Assembly: GCF_002287375.1 (NCBI RefSeq)
Contig: NZ_NPOA01000001.1
Span: 310,001-374,000 of the forward strand
Reading direction: 5' to 3'
DNA from: Virgibacillus profundi
Lineage (GTDB): Bacteria; Bacillota; Bacilli; Bacillales; Amphibacillaceae
Length of the DNA stretch: 64,000 bases
The position numbers were made by a program, and so were the translations under genes. The stretch's first letter is position 1. Each line of letters begins with the position of its first letter. Shown here one piece after another: positions 19,713 through 28,353 of the stretch. A model generated the notes under the pieces. That model had not been told where the DNA came from and did not search any database. It was given only the letters and a program-made list of their open reading frames with translations.

Positions 19713-20750
19713 TCACCGAACCCTACTAAATAAATTAAGCAGTGGTCTATAGCTCTTACCTATTAATCCAGTAATTTCAACTATGAGTTCAATCAACACT
19801 GCTAAGGCGATTAAAACTACTAATGAAATCCACAGTGTAGCCTTCGTGAATATAATTGCAGCAATTCCAAATAGAGCGCTCAAAAAGTAAATGATCAAAA
19901 CGGTTGAGCGATGGCTATAGCCAAGATCTATTAAACAATGATGAAGATGCAATTTGTCTGGAGATGATATTGGCTTTTTTTGTATTAATCTACGAACCAT
20001 TGCAAAAAACGTATCTGAAATAGGTATTGCAAGAATAATCATAGGAACAATGATGGAAAACATCGTAACATTTTTGAAACCAAGAATTGCTAGTACACTG
20101 ATCATGAATCCTAAAAATAAAGAACCGGTATCCCCAAGGAATATTTTTGCCGGATGGAAATTATATACAAGAAACCCTAATGTGGAGCCAAGTAATATTA
20201 ATCCCGCAAATATCGCCAACGAGTTTCCCATTGTTATAGCAAGCCCGGAAATCGTTAATAATGCAATTGCAGAAACACCTGCAGCTAATCCATCAAGACC
20301 ATCGATTAGATTAATTGCATTAGTGACCCCAACAATCCATAGAATAGTTATGGGAATTGTCCACATACCAAATTCGAGTTTACCATCAAACGGAAGATTA
20401 ATAAAGTCAATTTGGATGCCACCAAGAACAACTGTTACTGCTGCTGCTAACTGGCCCAGTAACTTAACTTTAGCTGATAATTCATACAGGTCATCCAGTA
20501 ATCCTACAGCCATAATGATTGTTCCTCCGACAATTAATGGCCATATATAAACATTGCTTGGTTCAAATATAATTAGCCATAAAACAAAACTAATATAGAT
20601 GGATAGTCCGCCAAGTCTTGGCATTACCTTTTTATGAACTTTACGTTGATTCGGATAGTCGACTGCACCGATTTTTACTGCAATTTTTTTTACTGCCGGG
20701 GTTAATAGGATAGTTGTAACAAAACTAATTATTAATGCCAAGTACGCCAT
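19713..20750 (-). CDS. tagO: Undecaprenyl-phosphate GlcNAc-1-phosphate transferase (TagO/WecA-like), copy 1
   Basis: Membrane enzyme that starts lipid-linked polymer synthesis by moving a sugar-1-phosphate from a UDP-sugar to undecaprenyl phosphate. Polytopic, 345 residues. Family motifs are VHKKVMPRLGGL, LLDDLYELSAKVKLLGQ (catalytic DD), NAINLIDGLDGLAAG, NFHPAKIFLGDTGSLFLGF and the cytoplasmic loop KLHLHHCLIDLGYSH. A second full-length homologue lies 4 kb upstream on the same strand. It is followed closely by the LTA-synthase-like gene. Confidence 0.92.
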   Translation of the reverse strand: MAYLALIISFVTTILLTPAVKKIAVKIGAVDYPNQRKVHKKVMPRLGGLSIYISFVLWLIIFEPSNVYIWPLIVGGTIIMAVGLLDDLYELSAKVKLLGQLAAAVTVVLGGIQIDFINLPFDGKLEFGMWTIPITILWIVGVTNAINLIDGLDGLAAGVSAIALLTISGLAITMGNSLAIFAGLILLGSTLGFLVYNFHPAKIFLGDTGSLFLGFMISVLAILGFKNVTMFSIIVPMIILAIPISDTFFAMVRRLIQKKPISSPDKLHLHHCLIDLGYSHRSTVLIIYFLSALFGIAAIIFTKATLWISLVVLIALAVLIELIVEITGLIGKSYRPLLNLFSRVR

Positions 20751-20940
20751 TCATATTCCCTCCATGCCTAGAAACTCATAAATGTTTTTTTAATTCTAAT
20801 TTATTAGACGTTGTACTATTTTTATTTGTTACACTTTTAGTTCATTTCATCATAAACTAGATTGATAAACAAGTATATTGTATACTTACTAGTATAATTG
20901 GTCAATAGATAATAAATCCTAAATACGAGGAGGGGTGGAC

Positions 20941-21972
20941 ATGTCTATTAGACAGTACAAACCTGGTGACGAAAAAAAAATAATGGAATTATTTTATAAA
21001 GTTTTCCAGCAAAAACGTTCAATTGAACTTTGGAAATGGAAATTTATAGATAACCCTGAAAAAGCCAACCCTTTTATCCTTGTTTATGAGGACAGGGGAG
21101 CGATATTGGGACACATAAGTTTATGGGTTAATAATGCTTTTATTAATGGAAGCATAAAGAAAGTGGCACTTCGAGTAGATACTATGGTAGATCCGGATGC
21201 AAGAGGAAAAGGAATATATAAAAAGTTAAATGAACATATGCTGGAATTAGCGGAAAAAGAAAATATAACATTCCTATACGGATTTCCAGCCCCAAAAGCC
21301 AATGAGCTTTTCCAAAAATATACAAATGCGATACATATGATTGATATGCCTCGTTGGATCTATGTTCTACATCCGGTTGCACTCGTATCTGCAAAAGTTA
21401 ACTTATTTAAAATATTTAAGTTCTTTGATAAACTATTTGAAAAAAATAAGAAAAAGAATCTTATCAAGGAAGATGCAATTAAAATAGTAAACATTTGCAA
21501 TAAGGAATTTGACGAGTTAGCAGATAGAACCAAATCGATGGATAAAATACTTATAGTAAGAGATTCTTCCTATTTAAACTGGAGGTATTTTCAGCATCCG
21601 GAAAATAAATATAAGATGTATGGGTATTATGATGATAATAAGCTAAGGGGTTATATTGTCTATAAAATAACTGACAAACCAAATACAACGATTCGTATAG
21701 GCAACATTGTAGATTTAATTGTAGATGATATTAATGATATCGATATCCAAACAAAGCTCCTGCACACAGCCATTCAACAAATGGATAATGTGGATTTCGT
21801 TCAAGCCTGGTCATTACCACATCAATATACATCCAGCTTGTTTAAGAAACAAGGATTCATTCATAAGGATAGCCCAATGCCACTAGTCGGTAAAAGTATT
21901 TCTAAAAGTAGTACAGAACTGACGAATGCTTCTAATTGGTTTATTTGTATGGGCGATGTTGATTCCTATTAA
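20941..21972 (+). CDS. GNAT-family N-acetyltransferase
   Basis: Predicted cytoplasmic acyl-CoA-dependent acetyltransferase of 343 residues. The ATG at 20941 follows GAGGAGGGG with seven bases of spacing; a GTG six bases earlier is less likely. The N-terminal half shows the GNAT fold: IRQYKPGDEKKIMELFYKVF, then the acetyl-CoA loop VDPDARGKGIYKKLNEHM, then ITFLYGFPAPKANELFQK. The C-terminal half resembles a second GNAT-like lobe (SSYLNWRYFQHPENKYKMYG). It is the only plus-strand gene in the surface-polymer region and converges on tagA with a shared terminator. Proteins of this type often occur in polysaccharide loci, but the substrate is not identifiable. Confidence 0.83.
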   Translation: MSIRQYKPGDEKKIMELFYKVFQQKRSIELWKWKFIDNPEKANPFILVYEDRGAILGHISLWVNNAFINGSIKKVALRVDTMVDPDARGKGIYKKLNEHMLELAEKENITFLYGFPAPKANELFQKYTNAIHMIDMPRWIYVLHPVALVSAKVNLFKIFKFFDKLFEKNKKKNLIKEDAIKIVNICNKEFDELADRTKSMDKILIVRDSSYLNWRYFQHPENKYKMYGYYDDNKLRGYIVYKITDKPNTTIRIGNIVDLIVDDINDIDIQTKLLHTAIQQMDNVDFVQAWSLPHQYTSSLFKKQGFIHKDSPMPLVGKSISKSSTELTNASNWFICMGDVDSY

Positions 21973-22002
21973 AAAGCTGTTATTACAAAATAACAGCTTT
22001 TT
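21971..22002. terminator. Bidirectional terminator between the GNAT and tagA genes
   Basis: Perfect 14-bp inverted repeat AAAAAGCTGTTATT/AATAACAGCTTTTT with a four-base loop, lying between two convergent genes. The A and T runs at its ends serve both directions. Confidence 0.88.
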
Positions 22003-22009
22003 AATAGTA

Positions 22010-22720
22010 TTATTTTGTTTTCCAAACTTTTAATAAGAATAAGGGCAATTTCAATTGACGTTTAATTCTATACGGTTCTTTCATTAAACGATAAAACCAT
22101 TCCAATCCAATTTTTTGAAAAAATTTTGGTGCCCTCTTTGTTCTACCTGATAAAACATCAAAAGAACCACCAACCCCCTGAAATATATTTACATTCAAGT
22201 CCTCCATATTATCTACAATCCAATATTCCTGAGTGGGACTTCCCAGTGCAACAAATAATATATCTGGCTGAGCCATGTTAATTGTATTCTTTATTAATTC
22301 CTGATCTTTTTCGTAGCCATCCAATACACCGGCTACTTTAAGACTGGGAAACTTTTTTATTAAATTGAACTTTGCCTGGTCGGCAACACCTGGTTTAGCT
22401 CCATACAGGAATATGCTTTTTCCATTTACTGAAGCCATTTCACATAGTGCTTCCAACATATCTATACCTGTTACTCTTTCTCTTATATTTCCTTTTTTTA
22501 TTCTTGAAGCAATTAATATGCCTACACCATCAGGAATTTGATATGTTGCTTGATTTAATAATCGCATTAAATTATTATCCTGCTGAGCTGTTAAAATTTT
22601 TTCAGGATTAATAGCTACAATAAAAGATTGCTTATCTTCATTAATATCTTCCACAACATGAGTCATAAGGTTTTTATATGAGTAGCTGCTAACATCAATG
22701 CCCAAATAATTCTCTTTCAT
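22010..22720 (-). CDS. tagA: WecG/TagA/CpsF family glycosyltransferase (ManNAc transferase)
   Basis: GT26 enzyme that typically adds N-acetylmannosamine to GlcNAc-PP-undecaprenol, the second step of linkage-unit synthesis. Signatures are AINPEKILTAQQ, YQIPDGVGILIASR, RVTGIDMLEALCEMA, IFLYGAKPGVADQA, PDILFVALGSPTQEYWI and GVGGSFDVLSGRTKRAPKFF. The ATG at 22720 fits the GGTGGG just upstream; a TTG four codons earlier has no ribosome site. It ends the operon tagO-like, nucleotide-sugar dehydrogenase, tagA. Membrane-associated, as known for the family. Confidence 0.92.
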   Translation of the reverse strand: MKENYLGIDVSSYSYKNLMTHVVEDINEDKQSFIVAINPEKILTAQQDNNLMRLLNQATYQIPDGVGILIASRIKKGNIRERVTGIDMLEALCEMASVNGKSIFLYGAKPGVADQAKFNLIKKFPSLKVAGVLDGYEKDQELIKNTINMAQPDILFVALGSPTQEYWIVDNMEDLNVNIFQGVGGSFDVLSGRTKRAPKFFQKIGLEWFYRLMKEPYRIKRQLKLPLFLLKVWKTK

Positions 22721-22753
22721 ATTCCCACCCAATTTTGTTTCAAGATTTTAGTG

Positions 22754-24025
22754 TTATCTTATAGATTTAAGTTTACCGAGATCCCCTATTTTGTATAAGG
22801 TTATCTCGTCACTATCCTGTATACAGTTTTTTGTGTCTAAAATTACAGGAGTTTTCATGTTATTAACGTACACCATTGAATCCATTTCTTTAAATACATT
22901 ATGATCCGCTAATACTAAAGCCACATCCGCTTCAGCCAGGCTTTCTTCCAGTCCAAAAAGCTCCAGATTTGCTGCGGACTGTTTTACATAAGGATCGTGA
23001 CATTTTATATGGTAGTCTGCACTTACTAATTGATTTGCTATCTCAATTGCCGGACTTTCCCTTACATCATCAACATTCCCTTTATAACTTAATCCAAGGA
23101 TAGCAATGGTAGGATTCTCTATATTCATTGTAATTTTTTTAATTTGATCAATAACAAATCCTGGCATGGAGCTGTTTATTTCTCTGGCGGTTTGCATTAA
23201 TGGTGATAACTCATTAGCTTTTTCAATGATGAAATAAGGATCCACTGCGATACAATGTCCACCTACGCCTGGTCCCGGCTGGTGAATATTTACTCTTGGA
23301 TGCATATTTGCTAGTTTTACAACCTCATGTGCATTAACTCCCAACTTTTCACTGACTTTGGACAATTCATTTGCTAAGGCAATATTTACATCTCGGTATG
23401 TATTTTCCATTAATTTAGACATTTCAGCTGTTAATGCTGATGTTTCGAATACTTGGCCTTTAACAACTTTTCTATAAAAATCAGCTGTTCTCTTAGCTGC
23501 CTCTTCTGTATATCCTCCAACGATTCGGTTGTTTTCAATTAGTTCGGTCATGATGCGCCCAGGTATAACCCTTTCAGGACAATGAGATACATAAACATCA
23601 TCTTCTTCAGGATTAAAACCGCCAGCCTTAATTATCGGTACTACAATATCATCTATTGTTCTTGGTGGTATTGTAGATTCTATAATAACTATATCCCCTT
23701 TCTTCATATAGGGGATAATACTTTCTGTTGCTTTTTTCACATAATCAAGGTTTGAGGTTTTATTATCATGCACTGGTGTTGGGACAGCAATAATGAAAAT
23801 ATCTGCCTGTACAGGGGTAGTGGATACTTTTAATTTTCCGTTATGAATCGATTCACTTATAATACCTGCCAAGCTTGGTTCTTCTATATGTATTTCACCC
23901 TTAGATAAGGTTTCAACAACATCCTCATTAACATCTACACCATACACTTCATACCCATTATCAGCTAAAAAACCGGAAGTAGGTAAGCCTATATATCCCA
24001 AACCTATAACACATATTTTTTCCAT
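22754..24025 (-). CDS. UDP-N-acetyl-D-mannosamine dehydrogenase-like nucleotide-sugar dehydrogenase
   Basis: NAD-dependent enzyme that oxidises a UDP-hexose at C6 to the uronic acid. The N-terminal Rossmann motif is IGLGYIGLPTSGFLA. The SHCPERVIPGR motif and catalytic C258 in GPGVGGHCIAVDPYF are typical of the WecC/UDP-ManNAc dehydrogenase group rather than UDP-glucose dehydrogenases. The C-terminal domain has LGLSYKGNVDDVRESPA. With tagA 21 bases downstream, a polymer containing ManNAc or ManNAcA is likely. No UDP-GlcNAc 2-epimerase gene lies in the window, so that enzyme must be elsewhere. Confidence 0.9.
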   Translation of the reverse strand: MEKICVIGLGYIGLPTSGFLADNGYEVYGVDVNEDVVETLSKGEIHIEEPSLAGIISESIHNGKLKVSTTPVQADIFIIAVPTPVHDNKTSNLDYVKKATESIIPYMKKGDIVIIESTIPPRTIDDIVVPIIKAGGFNPEEDDVYVSHCPERVIPGRIMTELIENNRIVGGYTEEAAKRTADFYRKVVKGQVFETSALTAEMSKLMENTYRDVNIALANELSKVSEKLGVNAHEVVKLANMHPRVNIHQPGPGVGGHCIAVDPYFIIEKANELSPLMQTAREINSSMPGFVIDQIKKITMNIENPTIAILGLSYKGNVDDVRESPAIEIANQLVSADYHIKCHDPYVKQSAANLELFGLEESLAEADVALVLADHNVFKEMDSMVYVNNMKTPVILDTKNCIQDSDEITLYKIGDLGKLKSIR

Positions 24026-24094
24026 CTTAATTCAACTTCTTTCTTTACATAAGATTAGCTTACAGTATATCAAAATCAAGTAAATGAACAAAAG

Positions 24095-25177
24095 CTAGTT
24101 TTTACTTTTAAATTTTGTTTTATTAACTACATTTTTTATCACATTTATTATTGGTCTTTTTCCTGAACCTACAACTCCAACTAGTTCAGCAATTATATGT
24201 ACCATTATTAATACGATGATTGAAACAATCAAAGTCAAATTTAGTGATGCATTTGAGAATAAGATCGCTAAAGCTCCAAATAAAATACTGAATGCATAAA
24301 TAATCAGCACTGAGGTTTTATGGCTAAATCCTGCCAATAATAATTGATGATGAATATGTTTTTTATCCGGCATCATTATTTTTTCTCCACTCAGCATTCT
24401 TCTTACCATTGCAAATAAAGTATCAAAAATTGGTACAGCAAGAACGATGACAGGAATAATAAAACTAAATAAAGTTATATTTTTAAAGAGACCAAGTATT
24501 GAAATCACAGCAATAGAATAGCCTAAAAACAATGATCCCGTGTCACCCATATAAACTTTTGCAGGGTGAAAATTATGAAATAAAAAGCCTAGATTACTTC
24601 CAATTAATACAATACAAAGATAACCGACCAGGATACGTTCATCCATAATTGCCATAATAAATATACTTGTTAAAGCAATAGTGGAAACTCCGGAAGCTAA
24701 TCCATCTAATCCATCAATTAAATTTATTGCGTTGGTGATACCAACAATCCATAACAAAGTAATTAAAATACTAAAATAACCTAACTCAATAACACCAAAA
24801 AAAGGTATCGTAATGCGTTCGATAATTAGTCCTGAATAAATCAGAAGTGCTGCTGGAATAATTTGGCCAGTTAACTTCAACATTGGCTTTATTGAAAATT
24901 TATCATCTAATAAGCCGGTAATAATTATAATTACCGCACCAATACAAATCTCCAGGAAATATTCATTTGTTGGTCTTAAATATAATAAACCGATAACTGT
25001 TCCCAGATATATTCCAAGCCCGCCTAAACGTGGCAAAGGAGTTTTATGAACTTTTCTATAATTTGGCATATCAATAACATTCATTTTAACAGCTAATCTT
25101 TTTATTGGGTACATTAGAAATAGCGTTGCACAAAATGATATTAAGAAAGCTATGATAAGATCTGTAACATTAAACAT
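24095..25177 (-). CDS. Undecaprenyl-phosphate GlcNAc-1-phosphate transferase (TagO/WecA-like), copy 2
   Basis: Second member of the MraY/WecA superfamily here, 360 residues and polytopic. It has VHKTPLPRLGGLG, GLLDDKFSIKPMLKLTGQ, NAINLIDGLDGLASG, NFHPAKVYMGDTGSLFLGY and KKHIHHQLLLAGFSH, so all catalytic motifs are intact. It resembles the copy at 19.7 kb along its whole length but differs enough to exclude a recent duplication. It heads the operon with the UDP-ManNAc dehydrogenase-like gene and tagA. Two initiating transferases in one locus suggest two lipid-linked polymers or separate regulation. Confidence 0.9.
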   Translation of the reverse strand: MFNVTDLIIAFLISFCATLFLMYPIKRLAVKMNVIDMPNYRKVHKTPLPRLGGLGIYLGTVIGLLYLRPTNEYFLEICIGAVIIIITGLLDDKFSIKPMLKLTGQIIPAALLIYSGLIIERITIPFFGVIELGYFSILITLLWIVGITNAINLIDGLDGLASGVSTIALTSIFIMAIMDERILVGYLCIVLIGSNLGFLFHNFHPAKVYMGDTGSLFLGYSIAVISILGLFKNITLFSFIIPVIVLAVPIFDTLFAMVRRMLSGEKIMMPDKKHIHHQLLLAGFSHKTSVLIIYAFSILFGALAILFSNASLNLTLIVSIIVLIMVHIIAELVGVVGSGKRPIINVIKNVVNKTKFKSKN

Positions 25178-25372
25178 AAGTACCTCATCTTAATTAAGTT
25201 TTATTACAAGCAATACAATAATAACATATTTATATTAGTTGTTATTATAGTTTTCGACAATCTTTTACAATTTATGTTTTTTTAATATATTTATGGGTAT
25301 GGAAAGCATGAACAGATATGATTAATTATAATTAGAAAGCGTATGTTTAAAAGAGAACGATATAACAGAGGA

Positions 25373-25416
25373 AAGTTATTATCAAAAATATGCATTATAT
25401 TTTGATAATAACTTTA
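25373..25416. repeat. Perfect 16-bp inverted repeat upstream of the second tagO-like gene
   Basis: AAAGTTATTATCAAAA and its exact reverse complement are separated by 12 bases, about 195 bases upstream of the tagO-like start. No T-run follows in the minus direction, so it is not a classic terminator. It may be a regulator site or a weak terminator for the GDPD unit. The rest of the 25178-25526 gap holds no open frame I can support. Confidence 0.6.
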
Positions 25417-25526
25417 GTATAAATTATGAAGAGATTTTCACTTTAATTCAAATAGCGGCTTTCCAGACTATCACAGGCCGATCATTTCCATAATAGAAAG
25501 CTAAGAAAACGATTCTTCTCTTAGTC

Positions 25527-25658
25527 TTATCTGTAAACCCGCACATACTTATCCTCACGTCTCAACCTAAATAAAGCAAACAAACTTAATATGGGCAAGG
25601 CCACAAAATAAATATACTTTGCCTTACCAAATCTCCCTGACTTTTCACGCTTACCCAT
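25527..25658 (-). CDS. Small membrane peptide (43 aa) translationally coupled to GDPD gene
   Basis: Its ATG overlaps the TGA stop of the upstream glycerophosphodiesterase gene (TGATG), and AGGTGAG lies six bases before it, inside the end of that gene. The product begins MGKREKSGRFGKAKYIYFVA, with a basic N-terminus, then one hydrophobic helix of about 14-18 residues, then an Arg/Lys-rich tail ending VRVYR. This is a single-span membrane peptide with both ends positive. The family is not recognised. Coupling implies production together with the GDPD enzyme, perhaps as a membrane partner; that is inference. Confidence 0.65.
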   Translation of the reverse strand: MGKREKSGRFGKAKYIYFVALPILSLFALFRLRREDKYVRVYR

Positions 25659-26386
25659 CAAACACTCACCTGCTTCCAATCCACAGTTTTCGGATAATTA
25701 AATGCCTTAAATTTTTCCAGTTCATCTGTAGTAACTAATATAGAAGGAAACTTTTTCAAATACTGCATTTGTTCAATTTTATTTACTGTCCAAACAACTA
25801 CCTGTATTCCGTGTTCCTCACATTTTTTAATATATTTTTCATCCAGCACCGCATATTTAACTGAAATATACTTAGCATCGAGCTTGTTCATAAGGCGGAA
25901 ATGCGAGCGTTTCAGCTTGTTGACGAGTGGGCCAAGTTGCAGGTCATGAGAAATCATTCGCATTTTTGCTAATGATTTATGATCAAAAGAAATGATATAC
26001 ACCTGATCGATCATGTCGGTTCTCTGGATTGCCTCATATACTTTTTCCTCTATTCCTTTATACAGTTTCGGATCCTTCAGTTCGATTGATACGATAATAC
26101 GATCCTTTGCCAATAGCAGCACTTCTTCTAAGGTAGGTATTTTTTCATTATGATTAATGGTGAATTGTCTTAATTCGCTTAATGTGTAATCCTGTATTTC
26201 ACCTGTTCCATCTGTCATTCGGTCAATTCTGTGATCATGCATGACAACTGGAATTCCATCTTTACTCAAATGCACATCAAGTTCCATATGCGTGTAGCCT
26301 AGTTCAATAGCAGCTTGAAAAGAAGACATCGTATTTTCCGGATATTTAGCTGGGTACCCTCTGTGCCCGATCCCACGTATACTCAT
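25658..26386 (-). CDS. Glycerophosphodiester phosphodiesterase (GDPD/UgpQ-type, cytoplasmic)
   Basis: Hydrolyses glycerophosphodiesters to glycerol-3-phosphate and an alcohol. The N-terminal active site is complete: GHRGYPAKYPENTMSSFQAA (His and Glu), MELDVHLSKDGIPVVMHD (E, D and second His), then DRMTDGTG. VSIELKD supplies a further metal ligand, and VVWTVNKIEQM is the usual C-terminal motif. There is no signal peptide. The length of 242 residues matches short GDPDs. A 43-codon membrane-peptide gene overlaps its stop. Confidence 0.92.
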   Translation of the reverse strand: MSIRGIGHRGYPAKYPENTMSSFQAAIELGYTHMELDVHLSKDGIPVVMHDHRIDRMTDGTGEIQDYTLSELRQFTINHNEKIPTLEEVLLLAKDRIIVSIELKDPKLYKGIEEKVYEAIQRTDMIDQVYIISFDHKSLAKMRMISHDLQLGPLVNKLKRSHFRLMNKLDAKYISVKYAVLDEKYIKKCEEHGIQVVVWTVNKIEQMQYLKKFPSILVTTDELEKFKAFNYPKTVDWKQVSV

Positions 26387-26565
26387 TAAAATTCTCCCTT
26401 CAATCTATAAGTTTTTGGCTTACGGGTCGTTCTATCTTCAATTATAGAAGGGCTTTGTTAAGAGAGTATTAGTGGTGAGTAAATTTTCTGTAAAATTAAT
26501 ATTAATAATAATCCTATGATAGTATAAAATTAATATCAATTTAAAATTTGGAGGGAAATCTTATC

Positions 26566-27612
26566 ATGAAAAAGGAAAACTATCAGCATTTAGTTGAAGA
26601 AATTCACAATGAAGCAATTATTATCGATGCACATTTTGATCTCCTATACGACGTAGCAGCACAACGTGAACTTGGTCGGAAGCAAGTTATCGAAACAGAT
26701 CATCTTCCTAATTTTGTAAAAGGTGGGTGGAATATAATCGTGTCCTCCATTTATCTTGATGATTCGGATTTACCGGAGATGGCCCTGCGCAAGGCATTGA
26801 ATCAGGTGAGTTGCCTTTATAGCGAGATTGAGGAATCTCCAGATAAGATTATGCTCTGTAAAAATACGGAGGATATTTTGCACGCCAAACAGAGCGGTAA
26901 AATTGGAATCATGCTCTCCTTTGAAGGTGTAGAGCCACTTGGAACAGATGTGACACTTTTGCGTGTATTTTATGAATTAGGTGTACGGATGATTGGACTT
27001 ACCTGGAGCAGAAGAAATGCTGCTGGTGATGGATGTACATTTAACTTTTCCGATCGAGCAATGACTGGCGGAATCACGGACTTTGGCCTTTCTGTAATTG
27101 AGGAAGCTGAGCGATTGGGTATGGTTATGGATGTTACACATATTAATGATCAGGGATTTTCCGATATTATCAACCACTCCCATCAGCCGGTGGTTGCATC
27201 ACATTCCAATGCACGCACCATAGCCAATACACCCCGGAATTTAACGAATGACCAGTTAAGGGCGCTTGCGGATTCCAGCGGAGTTGCCGGAATTAACGCT
27301 GTAAGTATAATCGCTGTGGAAAATAGTGAGAATGCAACAATTGAGAAGCTGGTCGATCATATTGAACATATGATTAAAGTTGTTGGAATTGATCATGTTG
27401 GGTTGGGTCTGGATTTATGTGATTTGTTTAATAAATATTCATCTCCTGAAGAGGGTGATAAGCTTCCACATAAGTCTTTTGATATTTTAGGGGATCACGG
27501 GGAGCTGAGTGAGCTAACCTATGCATTGTTGGGCAGAGGATTTAAGAAGGAGGAAGTGTTGAAGATTTATGGAGGGAATATGTTGCGGGTTTATCGGAAG
27601 ACGTTTGGTTAG
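26566..27612 (+). CDS. Membrane dipeptidase (peptidase M19, renal-dipeptidase family)
   Basis: Zn-dependent dipeptidase, in bacteria often acting on L-D or L-L dipeptides. The ATG at 26566 is preferred (GGAGGG ten bases upstream); an in-frame TTG overlaps that site. Motifs are IIDAHFDLLYDV, MLSFEGVEPLG, IGLTWSRRNAAGDGC, MVMDVTHIND and VVASHSNARTIANTPRNLT, with HVGLGLDLCD near the C-terminus. There is no signal peptide, so it is probably cytoplasmic, unlike the mammalian enzyme. It stands alone; the murein-peptide operon at 57-64 kb could supply substrates. Confidence 0.9.
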   Translation: MKKENYQHLVEEIHNEAIIIDAHFDLLYDVAAQRELGRKQVIETDHLPNFVKGGWNIIVSSIYLDDSDLPEMALRKALNQVSCLYSEIEESPDKIMLCKNTEDILHAKQSGKIGIMLSFEGVEPLGTDVTLLRVFYELGVRMIGLTWSRRNAAGDGCTFNFSDRAMTGGITDFGLSVIEEAERLGMVMDVTHINDQGFSDIINHSHQPVVASHSNARTIANTPRNLTNDQLRALADSSGVAGINAVSIIAVENSENATIEKLVDHIEHMIKVVGIDHVGLGLDLCDLFNKYSSPEEGDKLPHKSFDILGDHGELSELTYALLGRGFKKEEVLKIYGGNMLRVYRKTFG

Positions 27613-27897
27613 AAGAGCTTATAACTTAATTTGGGTGGTCTGTAACTCTATTTAGGTGAGGTAGTTCTATAATTTTTAATTTAATAAAAAGGGCTCGTAA
27701 CTCAGGCGATTTTTTCTTTTATTCAACTTCTCTTCCATCATTTTCGATATCTTATATTATTGCAGTTTTCTATATTTTATCATTATTATTTTTAAACATA
27801 TTAATAGTAACTATTTACCCTTCTCACCTTTTAAATGGGAACAGACCTCAAAAATGTGATAAAATTTATACTAGTTTATCAGGGGAGGAGGGATTTC

Positions 27898-28305
27898 ATG
27901 CCTGCACCATACATTTTCGTTGCTGCAGCTATTCTTGCTGTTATTCCTATACTAGTTATTTTTAAAGTGAACATGGACAAATTAAAAGAGGACCCCAGTC
28001 AGCGCGGGAAGATCCAAACACGTTTTATGATTGGAATTGCCTTGAGTGAAGCCATTCCGATACTCCTCATAGTTTGGGGTTTCATGGAAATGTCAGCCGT
28101 TTCAAGCATGGGGGAATTATACATACCTGGAATCATCATCATCTTTCTAATGGCATTCGCAGTTTTCTTTATTTTCCTGCAAAAAAATGTCGGGGTCGAA
28201 CCCAAAGCAAAAGAAACAATCAATTCATTTGCCATGGTAAGCATCCCCATTGTATTGGCTTTTCCAGTAATTGCGCTTGTCAGCCTGTTTATGATGCTTC
28301 CTTAG
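27898..28305 (+). CDS. Orphan F-ATPase subunit c-like membrane protein (135 aa, about four helices)
   Basis: The ATG at 27898 follows GGGGAGGAGGG. Residues 8-63 resemble a subunit c hairpin: a first hydrophobic helix, a polar loop (KLKEDPSQRGKIQ), then TRFMIGIALSEAIPILLIVW. That last segment closely matches the second helix of AtpE, with E51 where subunit c has its ion-binding carboxylate. Two further helices (about 76-95 and 112-134) follow, unlike AtpE, which has only two. No other ATP synthase gene is nearby. It could carry ions or be a structural relative only. Confidence 0.7.
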   Translation: MPAPYIFVAAAILAVIPILVIFKVNMDKLKEDPSQRGKIQTRFMIGIALSEAIPILLIVWGFMEMSAVSSMGELYIPGIIIIFLMAFAVFFIFLQKNVGVEPKAKETINSFAMVSIPIVLAFPVIALVSLFMMLP

Positions 28306-28353
28306 GTTGTTTTTGGGGGATCTGGAGCGGTCTTGCGGCTAGGAGTAGTTGTA

